Shown here in pieces: positions 34,736 through 47,160 of a stretch of DNA of 64,000 nucleotides. Position 1 is the stretch's first letter, and each line of letters starts with the position of its first letter. A program made the position numbers and the translations under genes. The DNA is from Diospyros lotus (lineage: Eukaryota; Streptophyta; Magnoliopsida; Ericales; Ebenaceae), in the NCBI RefSeq assembly GCF_014633365.1, contig NC_068338.1:22144616-22208615 (forward strand). The letters are read 5' to 3'. The notes beneath the pieces were generated by a model. That model saw nothing but the letters and a program-made list of their open reading frames with translations, was not told the origin of the DNA and did not search any database.

Positions 34736-35838
34736 CAAGTGATATAGGGTAGGTTAAAAATTTATCTAAAAAGTGAATTCAATTTTTGGGAGAAATAGAA
34801 TATTTTCTTCTAGAAAAATATCTTAAAAGTGATATTAGTGGTGTCAAGACCTATCATTATGATCACTCGGGCAAATTTTTCGATTTACCTGCTTAGTATA
34901 ACTTTAAGAGTGGGATGATTAAAGATGCTAATAATAGATTAAAAAAAAAAAAAAAAAAAAGAAAGAAAGAGTATTGATTCCCACTACCGACGCTACTACT
35001 ACTTTTTTTTCATTGTGCCCAACAAATACTACCATTTGCCACCACTTTTTTTAGTCTTTTCCTCTGACACCAATAACCATTACCACGACGTCCTATCATT
35101 CTCTAAGGTTAGTCACGTGGATTAGGGTTTTAGCAAGGACAACAATGGATCATCTATTCTTTTTCATTTATTTGTCTTCTCTCTTTCATCATCATTTCTC
35201 TCTCTTTATCTATCTATCTTTGTTTCATCCCTTTTTTTTTTTTTTTTTGTTTCTTTCCCTAACATTTGTCACTGTCACACCATGCCGATATTACCTCTGC
35301 AACTATCTTCATCTCCCTTTATTCTTCTTCTTTTTTATCTCCAATGTTTGAACTCTCTCTTCTTGACTGTCACTGTCATCTATCCTCGGTTAAACACTAA
35401 TCACCAAATCAAACACATAGACACCAACTTAGCTTAGGTCATGGGAATTGCCACTATTTCTTGCTGCCATTGCCTAAATCTACTCATTATCCTTTCCCAC
35501 ATCTACTCTACCGTCGTCACTGCACTAAAAGTTGATCTCCAGTCCACCAACCACCCTTCTATATTTCTTCTTTTTCTTTCTCTCATTTTCTTCTAAACGC
35601 CTTTGGTTCTTGGCCATGGGTTCCAATTGACATTGCCCACCTTCAATTTTGCTTTTTTTGTTTTTCTTATTTAATTTAGGTTAACTTGATTTAATTACAA
35701 CTTAATTAACAAGGTTATTGATGAAAGCGGTTTACAAGCAAAAATTGCAAAGCACAAGGACTAGTAGAGTCATTTTTAAACCAGAGAGGGTGTCTATGCA
35801 AAGGACCAAAACCACATATGTTTGAGAACAACTTACGC
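34736..35838. other. Low-complexity spacer
   Basis: A poly(A) run (about 34940-34960) and a long T/C-rich stretch (35145-35600). No gene is supported; the 68-codon frame at 35145 is pyrimidine low complexity. Confidence 0.5.
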
Positions 35839-35848
35839 TTTATTTAAT

Positions 35849-36411
35849 AGTAAATTAATCATACACCTCTTGAATGTTGATTATTTGGCTCAAATGCTTC
35901 TTAAACTTTAAAATTTATCCAATCAGTCTTTTAAATTTTTCAAAATTAGCCATAACACCGTATTTATTGCTAACGACATTAAATAAATTGATCATATACC
36001 CCCTGAACTTTGAGTCTTTAGCTTCGACACCTTGCTTAAACTTTTATTTTTTACCAAATTGGTCCTTAAACTTTTTTAAAATGACTAGAACACCCTTTTT
36101 AAAAGAAATGACTTTAATTAAACTAAACTAAGTTAACTAACTTCGTTTCTCATGTAGAGTTTATGATTCCAAGGGTGTCATGATTTTTTGGAAAATTAGG
36201 GATTGATTTGATGAAAAATAAAAGTTTATATGGGGTCGAGTACAGCCCAAAGTTTAGAAGTGCATGGTTGATTTACTTAAAATTGTTAGTAAAATATAGG
36301 GTATCATGGTTAATTTTGAAAACGTTAAAGATTTGATTGAGCAAATTTTAAAGTTTAAGGGGGTGTTTGAGTCAAATAACCAAAATTCAGAAATGAATGG
36401 TTAATTTACTC
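35849..36411. mobile_element. Foldback MULE-like MITE, 10-bp TSD
   Basis: The left arm (AGTAAATTAATCATACACCT..., GATTATTTGGCTCAAATGCT, TTAAACTTTAAAATTT) is mirrored by the right arm over at least 90 bp. TTTATTTAAT is duplicated exactly at 35839-35848 and 36412-36421. The 563-bp element is non-coding. Long arms and a 9-11-bp duplication indicate Mutator-like mobilisation. Confidence 0.8.
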
Positions 36412-36780
36412 TTTATTTAATTCTAGTCATTACACGTTAAAAATTCATCACTCAAACCACGTAATAGAATATAAAGGTAGTGGTGTCCATAGATCAAGTT
36501 AGTTCGAATGTCATAGTAATTTGAAATCAAACAAGTCTTGATTAGGTTAGATTTAAAATTGAACTAATTACTAAGTAAAACTAAACCAATCGACTTAAGT
36601 CGAGTTGGTTTGATTTGGACTTCAGTTTTAACTTACATATAATAATATCAAAATGTTATTTATATATTTTTTAAAAATATAATAATTTGTTGTTTGCATT
36701 GAATGATGAATATGAGTATAAAATACTAACAAGTTAATGAGTTTATGGATACTATGACCATATCTAGTTTGCACTCAAAG

Positions 36781-39700
36781 TAGACATGGCCACGGTTCAT
36801 GAACCGTCGGTTCCGGTTCATGAACCGCCGGTTCCGGTTCATGAAATCTTTGAACCTGAACCGAATCGCCCAAGGGCGGTTTGGGACGGTTCGGTTCCGG
36901 TTCCGGTTCGTGCCGGTTCGGTCAACGGTTTGGACCGGTTCGGTCAACGGTTTGAGCCGGTTCGGTCAACGGTTCCGGTTCCGATTCAAACCGAATTTTT
37001 TTAATTTTTTTAAATATTATTGTATTCAATTTTGGTCCTTGTTCCGTTGTTCGGTTCGGTTTGGTTTCGATTTTTAATTGTTAAATGTAATTGTAAATAT
37101 AAATATTCTAAACCATATTTTTAATAAAAAAATACTACTAAAAATTGAAGAAATATAAGTAATAATTTCATTAAAAATAATTAAAACAACTAAACAAGTA
37201 TGTAATACAAGTAATTAATTTTTACAAATGTGAAAAATAAAAAATAAAAAATAGAATTAGACTTAATTTCATTAAAAAATAATTACAACAAAAATGTAAT
37301 ACAAGAAATTAATTTTTACAAATGTGAAAAAAAATAAAATATGGACTTGGATGAGTTGGATCCTATGCATCTTCATTGGAGTCGGAAGTCGCCGTTGTTG
37401 AACCATCATTAACCCATTCGTCAGATGATGATGAATGGATAAGTTCTTCTTGACGTCGCATGTTAGCTCTTTCCCAATCATCGAGGCAAACTTGAGCTTC
37501 CAATGATTCTGGAGCCAATCTTGATCTTCTTTCGTCCAAAATGTTGCCTCCACTACTGAATGTTTGTTCAACGGCTACAGTTGAAGCTGGAACTGCAAGA
37601 AGTTGACTTGCAATAATTGCAAGAGTTGGAAATGTCTCCTTGTGCCTTTTACACCACTCCAAAATTTCAAAATTTAAACCTGTATCATCACCAAACTCAA
37701 AAACTGTGGTTAGATAAGTTTCGAGCTCCGAATGTGAGCTCGATCTAGGTTTTTTTCCTCCTTTGATCTAAAAATTTATGACCCCATTTCATTGGTTGGG
37801 AGGAAGAGGAATGCGAAGCCATGGATGGAAATGATTCTTCACTACTAGGAGCAATAACATATGCTTCATATAATTGATTGCATAAAGTTCTAACCTTAGA
37901 AATTATAATATTCACATCAATTTCTTCATTATTTTCTAATCCTAACAACGAATAATAGTTAGACAAACACTCAATTAAACCATCAAATTTACACCTAGGA
38001 TCAAATACCATAGTAACAAGAGAAATTTCAGGAATAAATTGATAATAACGTAACCATTTTTCTCTCATTTCTAAAACAGCATGACAAATTTCTTCAACAT
38101 TAATTCCTTCCATTAATACACCGGCCACATTCATTGCTTCTATTAAAAATTGATGTGAAGTTAGTTTATAAACACTACTAAGTGTATGAGTAGCATCATT
38201 AAAAATTCGTAAAATATTCAAAATTGAACTACAAACATTCCACATAGTTGAAAAAATAGGATATTGTGGAATATAATTTGCTGCAACAGAACACAATAAA
38301 TCTTTATATTCAAAAGATTGATTAAGTAATTTAAAAGTTGAGTTCCAACGAGTAGGGACATCTTTTGAAAAACGTTTTGGGGTTTGACCATTGGAGGTGC
38401 AAAAATGTGCCCATGCTTTTGCAGTTCGAGGGTGTACCCAAATATAAGAAATAACATTTCTAATTGGATCTAAATAAGAATTAAGTGACTTAATACCATC
38501 TTGAACACATAAATTTAAAACATGGCATGCACATCTAACATGAAAAAATCTTCCACCAAAATTTGGTTGGCAAATTCTTTTCAATTCATTAATAGAAGCA
38601 GTATTAGCCGATGCATTATCAAAAGAAATTGAAAAAATTCTATTAACTAATCTATATTCTTGTAAAATTTGTTGAATTAATCTACAAATATTTTCAGCAT
38701 TATGACTTTCATCAAAACATCGATACGCAAGAATTCTTTTTTGTAAAACATAATTTTCATCAACCCAATGACAAGTAATACCCATATATGAATGAGTTTG
38801 CCAATGATCACTCCAAATATCACTACAAATAGAAACATTAATATTATTGTTTTGAAAATATGTTATCAATTCAATTTTTGAGTTTTTAAACAATTTTAAC
38901 AAATTCCTTTTCAAAGTATTTCTAGGAATTGATTTAAAACTAGGATTAACAAAGTTTTGACAAAATCGAGTAAAACCTAATTTTTCACCAAAACTAAAAG
39001 ATAAATGATCAATTGCTACCATTTCAGCTAAACCAGACCTACAATTAGCTTCATTATAATGAAATAATTGAGGAGAGTTTGAAGAGGTAGCAAACCCGGA
39101 TATTTGTGTTTGATCGCGGCTCAATCCAACCTTGAGCGGGTGCTTTGTTTGCAAATGTCGGGCGAAAGTACCATATCCACCTCCTTGCTTGAATTTGTAT
39201 ACCTGATTACAATAATTACAAGATACATCAAATTTACCATCTCCTTTTAGTGTTTTCTTGAAATGAATATTAAAAATGTCAGAAGTAGAAATTTTTCCAC
39301 CTCCCTTTTGTTGAGTTTCACTCTCTTGTGTTTGAAAATTTTGAGCTTCAAACTCTAACATTTTCAAAATTTCTACCTTCACTTGCCATTTTTTTGAAAA
39401 AAGTATGATAATAAAAAAATATAATAATAATAAAATAATATAGTAACAAGTAATAAATAATTAACAATATAATTGAATAAATTGATAAATAACAAAATGA
39501 GAAGATCGAAGAAATTGAAATTGAAATATTAAATGAGAGACAAAATTGAGAGAATAATAGCTTGAGACTTGAGAGAGAGAGAGAGAGAAAGTGTGAAAAA
39601 TGAGTGGGGGAGGGAGGGGTATATATAGATAGGAATTATAAAATTAAAAAAAAAATTAATAAAATTGGCTTGGGGGGGTGGCAGCCAACGGTCCAATTTT

Positions 39701-39944
39701 TGACCGTTGGGGGAGGGGGGGCACGGGGGGGTTTTCCGGTTCTGCGGAACCGGAACCGCGGAACCGGAACCGGCGGTTCCGGTTCCTCAGAACCGGCGGT
39801 TCCGGTTCCCCGGAACCTTGAACCGGAACCGAACCGAATTTCGCCGGTTCAGTCCGGTTCCGGTTCGGCCGGTTCCGGGTCCGGTTCCAGCCGGTCCAGT
39901 TCCGGTTCGAACCGCCGGTCCGGTTCAATTTTGGCCATGTCTAA
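36781..39944 (-). mobile_element. Nearly intact hAT transposon, TSD ACTCAAAG
   Basis: Perfect 12-bp terminal inverted repeats TAGACATGGCCA/TGGCCATGTCTA bound a 3164-bp element. The exact 8-bp duplication ACTCAAAG is at 36773-36780 and 39945-39952. Dense GGTTCCGGTTC/GAACCGG subterminal repeats occupy both ends (36790-36990, 39717-39930), the usual transposase-binding zones of hAT elements. The interior encodes one transposase on the minus strand. Confidence 0.95.
37363..39382 (-). pseudogene. hAT transposase with a single frameshift
   Basis: The first frame (39382-37745, 545 codons) starts with a BED zinc finger (C55, C58, H76, H81: CNYCNQVYKF...RHLQTKH). It continues with SICSDIWSDHWQTHSYMGIT (first catalytic Asp region), IFSISFDNASANTASI (second), FHVRCACHVLNLCVQDG and VPTRWNSTFKLLNQ. 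It ends in a stop just after a run of seven A (plus strand 37750-37756). One nucleotide less there would open the next frame through ETYLTTVFEF to the C-terminal dimerisation block (ASQLLAVPASTVAVEQTFSSGG, RRSRL), which ends at 37363. Apart from this lesion the protein is of full family length. Sequencing error in a homopolymer is an alternative explanation. Confidence 0.9.
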
Positions 39945-39952
39945 CTCAAAGA

Positions 39953-40797
39953 GTCTACTCCATTTAGGCAACGTTTGTTAACTAAGATATAAACCGAAAA
40001 AAGTAGCATATAAAAAGTATTTTGAATAAAAGTGTTTTTTATTATGTTTGTTAAATTTTCTGGAAAGAAGTCACATGACTTCTTATTTTGAACTTTTAAG
40101 ATAAATTTATCTCTTTCTCTTATTCGGATAATTTATCTTGAAATTTACAAATAAATTATCTTGATAGAGCCTATTTTTTACTCATTTTAACAAGTAATAC
40201 CTTAGTATAATATTATTTTGTTGAGTATTACATATATTTTTATTTATTTTATTATATTATATATAAATCAGTTTGGGTCCAGATCGTAAACCTAGCAAGG
40301 TAGACCTAGAACTAAATTAATCTTAACTGAATCTAAAAAATTGGACCTTGAACTGGACCAACTTTAAAAAAAAAAATTAATTTGAGCCAAATCAATTGTA
40401 TTAGTTTGGTTCTTGAATTTATCCAAAATACATAGATACCCCTATTAAAATCATTATATATGTATAATATTTGACGTGAAATATTTTGTGATAATAATAT
40501 TTTTTAGTTTGTTGTTATTTGAACACAACAATATAATTTATTTGTCCAAAAAGAACTCCCATGAAGCTAGCATTAGAGTGCCTCCCATACTTGAATTAAA
40601 ATCTTGAAGATTGCAGGACTCTTAAATGAGTAAAAAGTGAATTACTTGAGAGGAAATATCCTCATTTATTTATAGATGAAATTATCGGGAAATGATAACA
40701 ATCCTTGATATATCGAGATTAGGATTGTAATAGATAATCCTCATCCGCTATAAATTTTTAAGAGGAGATTTTGAAAGTAGTTATTTGCATGTTTATC
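39953..40797. other. AT-rich spacer between two hAT elements
   Basis: No gene or repeat family was recognised. It holds the insertion sites of the flanking hAT elements. Confidence 0.5.
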
Positions 40798-40805
40798 ATA
40801 AGAAT

Positions 40806-41276
40806 TAGGGGTGTTCGCGGTACGATTTGGCCGGTCTGAATCATTTTTAGCACGTCAAACCGTTAGTGCGATTTTTCAACCAAACCAGACCGCATTTGCG
40901 ATCTAGTTTGATGTGGTTTATCGCGGTTTGAAATGCTATTTAAAATAACTAAAAAAGATATTTAAAAATAGTAAATAAAGACAATTAAATGTAAATAAAT
41001 AGGAACAAAAAATAAAGACAAAATAGTGTAAAAAATAAATAGGATGGGTTGCCAATTATTAGATTTTTATAATAATAATTTTTTTATAATTTTTATTATT
41101 ATTTTCTTGGGCGGTTCGGTTTAAAACCGAACCGCAAACTGTCCAAACCGCAAACTACGCGGTTTGGACAGAATCCAAACCGTTTTCGACCTCCAAAAAA
41201 AAAATCAATCGGATCGGTTTAGTTCGATTCGGTTTGGCCGGTTTCTGCGGTGTACTGATTTTTTTGAACACCTCTA
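40806..41276. mobile_element. Non-autonomous hAT MITE, TSD ATAAGAAT
   Basis: Ends TAGGGGTGTTC and GAACACCTCTA form 11-bp inverted repeats with one mismatch. The exact duplication ATAAGAAT is at 40798-40805 and 41277-41284. Subterminal GCGGTTTGG/CCAAACCGC motifs are present. At 471 bp there is no transposase. Confidence 0.9.
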
Positions 41277-41284
41277 ATAAGAAT

Positions 41285-42428
41285 ATCTCACAAGGGACCA
41301 CCCGAGAGACTCTATTAGGACTTAAGCCTGATTTAATTTATAACATCTATATAGAGTCAATAAAAAGACTCTTTTTGCAAGGGCTTGAGGGTGAAACTCT
41401 TGAAATCTACACATGTTCAAATTAGGAGTTTTATTTTTATCTCAATCTTTATATGTATATAAATATATGAGTATAATTATTATAATTATAATATTCTCAA
41501 ATAATGAAAAAAATACCTAATATAGTCGTGAACATAAGAATTACTTACCGAATCACATAAATTGGGGGATATCAATTGGATGGCCTGAGACTTTCCCAAG
41601 TCTAGCCTAGTTGACTAAGATTTGGTTCATATACATATCACAAACAATAGATAAAATATATTGAGCTCCTTAAATTAATGCGGATTACATGATTTATATT
41701 GTCTTGAATTTTCCATGGGGCCGGAATGCCATACTTTCTATGTTGAATGTTTGTACAGTTGAATGTTGAATGGTATGTCTTTCCTTGATCTCGTGTCGTC
41801 GTGGATATTAATGTAAAGACCCGACTGTTATTTTAATTCATACGAAGGCAAGAATTGATGTCACGCTTTGTCCAATCTGTAGGCAGCCCAATCCCATTGA
41901 GAAATGTCAAATTGGTGGGCACAACTACTTGTTTGATCCGGCTCGGCTCGCCCTTTCTTTCTTTCTTTTTGGTCTTTAATATGTGCTGCATATATTTATG
42001 TATAAATGTAGCAGCGAAGGGGGAATGGTCCGGTCGAGCCTACCCGTGCCAACATCAACATGTCAAGTCGAGCTTGGGACAGACGGCCGCGTGACCCGCC
42101 AGTCCAAGTCGCGAAAGACATGGCCACAATCATCCAAATTTAACTCAATTGATTGAAAGAAATGGCAAGAAGAGTAAGCATGGCTGTGATAGAGGGATGA
42201 AAAATCTAAGAGTTGGATCGTTGCATCGAGCTAAGAATATTTGTAATTGGTAGGCAAGAGTTATTTTGATGGTCTTTTAATAATATAAATAAATATTAAA
42301 ATTTATTTTTCTTATTTTTAAGATACCAAATCACTAATTAAGTTTTTGTATTTAAGTTTAGAAAGTAAATCTTTTTTTCTTAATAATATAGTCAAATTAC
42401 TTAACCTTTCTTGTGACATAGTTAAACG
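41285..42428. other. Intergenic spacer
   Basis: No gene is supported. A moderately GC-rich patch at 41860-42130 has a 79-codon frame without recognisable features. Confidence 0.45.
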
Positions 42429-43799
42429 TGTTGAGCTAATTTGCTCATATTAATTAAGTTTTAATGATTAACAAAAAAAAAATTTAATATACAAATTATA
42501 GTATTTTTTGTAATTAACAAAAAGAGTATTTTTTTAAATATATTAATTGTAGTACTGAATTATTTTTTATTAATTTATAAAATATTTTTTTCATAGCATA
42601 TACATTACCAAAAGTATTATTTCTTGTTAAAAATATTTTTAAATATTTTTAGATTAATTTATAAAATATTTTTCATAGCATATGTATTATCAAAAATATT
42701 ATTTTTTATTAAAAATATTCTTAATATTAATTTATTAAATATTTTTTTATATATCATATGTATTATCAAAAATACTATTTTCTATTAAAAATATTTTTTA
42801 AATATATTTTAAATTAATTTATATAACATTTTTATACCATATGTATCTCAAAAATATTTTAATAACTAGGTGCATGTGCTTGGGTTTGAACCCAAAATCT
42901 CCTATTTGTTCAAACCTTCCCTTATCAAGGGATCTACAAGCTCTCTTAGATATTTGAGTGTACATATTAATTTTAAGTTATACTAAGTTTTCCTATTATA
43001 ACGATTAGATTTTTTATCATTGGAAAAGTGTCCAAAAAGACTATAAATACCTCTCAAACTCATTTTTTGAGCATCCAAGTGCTTTCATTATATATCCAAA
43101 GCACTTTAAAGCTCTCAAACGCTCTAAAGCAAAGCATCCAAGTAATCTAAGGCTCTCGAAATATTATTGCACATCCATCGAAGAGTCACAAGTCAAGAAG
43201 AGAAAAGTTCTTAAAGTTTTTTACAACAAATCCAAATTTCTCTATTTGAAGTTACAAATTTATTTATTTATTTAAATATTATTGTCTTATATAATTTGTT
43301 CTTAATTACTTATTTGTGTCCAATTGTGGACAAATTATTTGTAACATTTAAATTACCATTGTGAATTATATAGGTTTTCTAGGACTATTAAAATTTAGGT
43401 GAATCTAGTTTCCAATGTAAGTTAGGAAGAAAATCTTGGTGTAGTGGTTGCTTAGAACTCATTATAATATAGGTATGTATCTAATTTCCAAGGTAACCTA
43501 GTATGTAAATCTTGGTGAAATTATTTTAGTAGAACCCAAGGGTGGTTAAATCTTGGGAGAGTTGACTAGGTGTGTGTGAAGACACCGAACCACTATAAAT
43601 TGTTTTGTGCCTCATTGTATTTATTTTTGTTATATCTTGTAGTTTATATTTATCATTAATCTCAAATATAATTTATTATATTTATCAAATATATATTTTT
43701 TAATAAAATCATTAATCGATAATATTTATTAAAATTGAGAAAATTTTAATCACTCAATTCACTCCCTCTCTTGAGTGGCCATATCCTAAGGGACCAACA
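42429..43799 (+). mobile_element. Solo copia-type LTR (same family as 7668-8891)
   Basis: Starts TGTTGAGCTAA and ends GGGACCAACA, with near-identical 5-bp flanks AAACG/AAACT. A TATA region (ACTATAAATACC near 43040) is present. The U3 carries about three degenerate tandem units of an AT-rich block (TTATCAAAAATATTATTTTT, about 42590-42850). No primer site or coding DNA follows, so it is a solo LTR. Confidence 0.7.
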
Positions 43800-45138
43800 A
43801 AACTTAAATAAGATTTTATTAATTTTTATTTTGAAAACTTCTTTCGGTTGAATTACAATAACATAAATGATTAATAATATTCTATAAATTATTCATGCAT
43901 TTGAAAAAGAATTTACCTTTTTTTATAAAATTTAGTATCGCAAGTGGTGTTTTTATTTCCATTGTTATAATTTCTTTTAAAACTTTTAATTCTAAAAATA
44001 AATCCAAACCATCAATATCAGAGAGCATGTCATGTTTTAAAACATTTTCAAGATTTAAACAATTTTTCTTTAAATTATCATCATCATGCAATTTTAACTT
44101 TTCTACATTATAAGAGAAATCAAAATTATTTTCGTATATTTTAAATTATTCAAAGCTCTTTTGAAGAGAGGAAACAACATGATCAACTAAATATGTAAAG
44201 TAATTAATGGCATAAGACCATACATGCCCTTCAACTTGGATCTTTTAACCATTTGTGCTCTTGAACTTAAAAGGAGACCTATTGTGCCTCTCAAGTTTCA
44301 AAGTTGAACCTATTACACACCTCAAATCCAAATTTCGGATCAATCATGCACCTCGTTATCCAATCAACACCATGTGTGAGTTACGCGCGGTTGAGGTGCA
44401 TAAAGGCAGCACCATCATCTTCTTCTTCCTTATTCTTTGCCACGACGACCTTTTACCTTCCTCGTCGCCAGCAAACTCTCACCTTCCTCGTACTGATGGC
44501 GATGACCATCTTCCTTAATGGCAACCACTAGGGCTGCTAATCGAAAGAAAGAAGGAAAAAGAAACCCAATCGCCGTGGTTGAGAAAAAACAAATTGATCA
44601 ACCATGGCAATGAAAAGGCAACCTGATTGGCCATGTTAAGGAAGACCAATCGATTGACAATGGCAGAAACCCATAAGGCCATGATAGATTGGACCATCCC
44701 ATTGGCCACCAGCGAAGCATAAACAGTGCAGGTCACAGAAACCTACAACAACGGACCTCCATGGTGGTAACGGCAACACGAGAAAAGCAAACTACCAATC
44801 GACTGCTCGCATCCCATGCTGCCAGCAACTAGATTTTCCTCCCACACAATTGTTGTAAATGTCTAGAAGAAGAAGAAGAAAAAAAGTGTAGGAGATGAGA
44901 ATGGTGATGAAGGCGTTAATGGTGGCAACGGCGATAGCTGCAACGACAACGAACGGTGATGGAGGATTTAATGGGACGGTGGCTGTATCTACGCGGAAGT
45001 GAACAGCGATGGAGGAGTCCATGGTGACGACAACTGCAACGGCAATGATAGTGCAGAGAAAGGGAGAGAAATGGGTTTGGTTTGTACTGACAAGTGGCAA
45101 CATCTCATTGGTTTTCATTACACAATTAACATCTCATG

Positions 45139-45371
45139 TAACAGCTTAGGCAACCACCTTCAAAAGCTGACTGTCCAGTCAGCACAAATAAGCCCAAGAC
45201 TCTCCCTCAAGCGGACCGATATGGGATTCGCATGCTATAGTAACACACACCAGCTTTTGAAATGGCCTTATAGCGTGCAAATCCCATATCGGTCATTTTG
45301 GGGTGAAGTCCTGGGCTTATTCATACTGGTTGGGCAGTCACATTTTGAAGGTGGTTACCCAAGCTATTATG
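45139..45371. repeat. Imperfect hairpin inside the TIR element
   Basis: Arms read AACCACCTTCAAAA...AATAAGCCC...CCGATATGGGATT...GCTATA and its inverse. They are about 85 percent similar by eye. The ACCTTCAAAAG and TGGGATTC blocks are shared with the foldback at 12646-12879. Confidence 0.7.
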
Positions 45372-46261
45372 GTTGATATCAGACTAGATTCTCGAGTCTA
45401 GCGATGGCTGGCTGCACTCCCACCCTGCAATTAAAACACAAAACAAAACACAATAAAAATTTTATATTTTTTTTCTTTGTTTAGGTGAGAGGTTTATACT
45501 CGTCAGTGTACGAGTGCAGTTGTAGTCCAAATTTAAATTTATATTTTCTGAATGAGTCCAGGTCGTCCACTGAGAGATTTATTTATGGCAAAATAAAAAG
45601 AATGTCACACAAGCACACACGCATTTGGATAAATTGGCAACAAGGTTTTTTATGGTTTTTTAAACAACAGATTCTAGGAAATAAATTAAGGCAGTAATTG
45701 AAATAAATACTTTAAGTGAGAATATAAAATTGGATAGTACTTGAGTTAAGACAATTTCAGTGCCAACCCGTTGATTCCCAAATTTTAGCATAAAAGATTT
45801 TCAACATTAGTTTAATTTCAGATATGAGGGTTTGTTATTAAATGCAATTAGAGATGATGATAGTTGTAGGTTAAGCAATCCCCATACATGACATGCGGGA
45901 TTCTAATTTAAGCAACCACCATAAATTCAATTGCAATTAATACACAAAACAACTAAATTAATCATCCGGGTTTGGGTATGATAGCGTTTCCAGTTCTAGT
46001 AACTCTCATACATGGCATGAAAGCTCTAAGTTAGGCTTACGCTCCAATCCAAACCTAGTGATTTCTCAATAATTAAGATACACTCATATTGAAATTTAAA
46101 TTAATGTTACTTATTTAAAGTGTAGCTTTCTTTGGGAATCATTGGCGTTGGACACTGTCCTTGCCTTAACCCAAGATTAGATTTAGCTACTCATTTCCAT
46201 TTAAAAGTTAATTGACATGAATTTAAACGACGTAATTTAAATAACAGAATTTAAATGACAA

Positions 46262-47160
46262 GAAATTTTAAAGGCATAAACTAACCGGCCATTTAGGCAG
46301 TGGATAATTAAATAACAAGAATTAAAATTGCAGAAATTTAAAGGCATAAACTAACCGTCCATTTAGGCGGTGAATAATTGAATGACAAGAATTAAAATTG
46401 CAGAAATTTAAAGGCACAAATTAACCGGCCATTTAGGCGGTGAATAATAAAGTAATAATAAATGACATAAGAATTTAAAAGAAGAAAGGAAGGAAGTAAG
46501 ATCACAAGAGAGAATACTAAAGAAAAGGGGAAAGAACAAGAACAATTCTCAAAGAGAGAATTATAAGGAAACAACTAAACTTTGATTCAAGAATAATAAT
46601 CACACTTACAAATGCAATCAAGTGATCTATTTATAGGCCACAAGATGCAATACAAACCACACAATTTCAATTATTCAACTAGACATAATTATATCTAATG
46701 GGCACTCACACACTTAAAGTTAAATGGATTTTAGCTATAATACACACCTAATATTAAATGGATTTTAGCTAAAATACATACCTAATAAAGCATTCATAAA
46801 GTTAAATGGATTTTAGCTATAATATCCACCTAATAGTTAAATGGATTTTAGCTAAAAAACACACCTAATAAAGCTCTCACATAAAAAATAAAAATAGATT
46901 TCTATAAATTGGTTTTTAATCTTCATTAGGATTAAAAATAATCCTTGGGCCTTCTCCAAATAATATCTTCCATGGGTTGCTTAAATTGGGTCTTAATTCT
47001 TCATGGACTTGAATTCTTTATGGACTCTTAATTCTTCATGGGCTTGATTTCTTCATGGACTTGAATTCTTCATGGGTTTGATTTTTCCATGGGTTTGATT
47101 TCTTCATGGACTTGAATTCTTCATGGGCTTTAAGTCTTCATGGGCTTGAATTTTTCATGC
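46262..47160. repeat. Three adjacent tandem repeat blocks
   Basis: Block 1 has a 70-bp period, with AAGGCA(T/C)AAA at 46271, 46341 and 46411. Block 2 has about 35-bp units TTAAATGGATTTTAGCTA at about 46719, 46753, 46801 and 46836. Block 3 (46979-47160) has about nine short units of CTTCATGG(G/A)CTTGAATT. They are unrelated to each other. An (AT)-rich microsatellite follows at 47200-47340. Confidence 0.8.

Noticed and set aside
34334..34738. 134-codon minus-strand frame with APRGA repeats
   Set aside because: Openness follows from the 33-bp period of the hairpin array and occurs on both strands; there is no independent sign of coding.
41855..42094. 79-codon plus-strand frame
   Set aside because: No domain, no leader or promoter signal, and no support beyond length.
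44255..45376. Frames in the left part of the inverted-repeat element
   Set aside because: They overlap on both strands, have no domain and partly lie in the hairpin arms.
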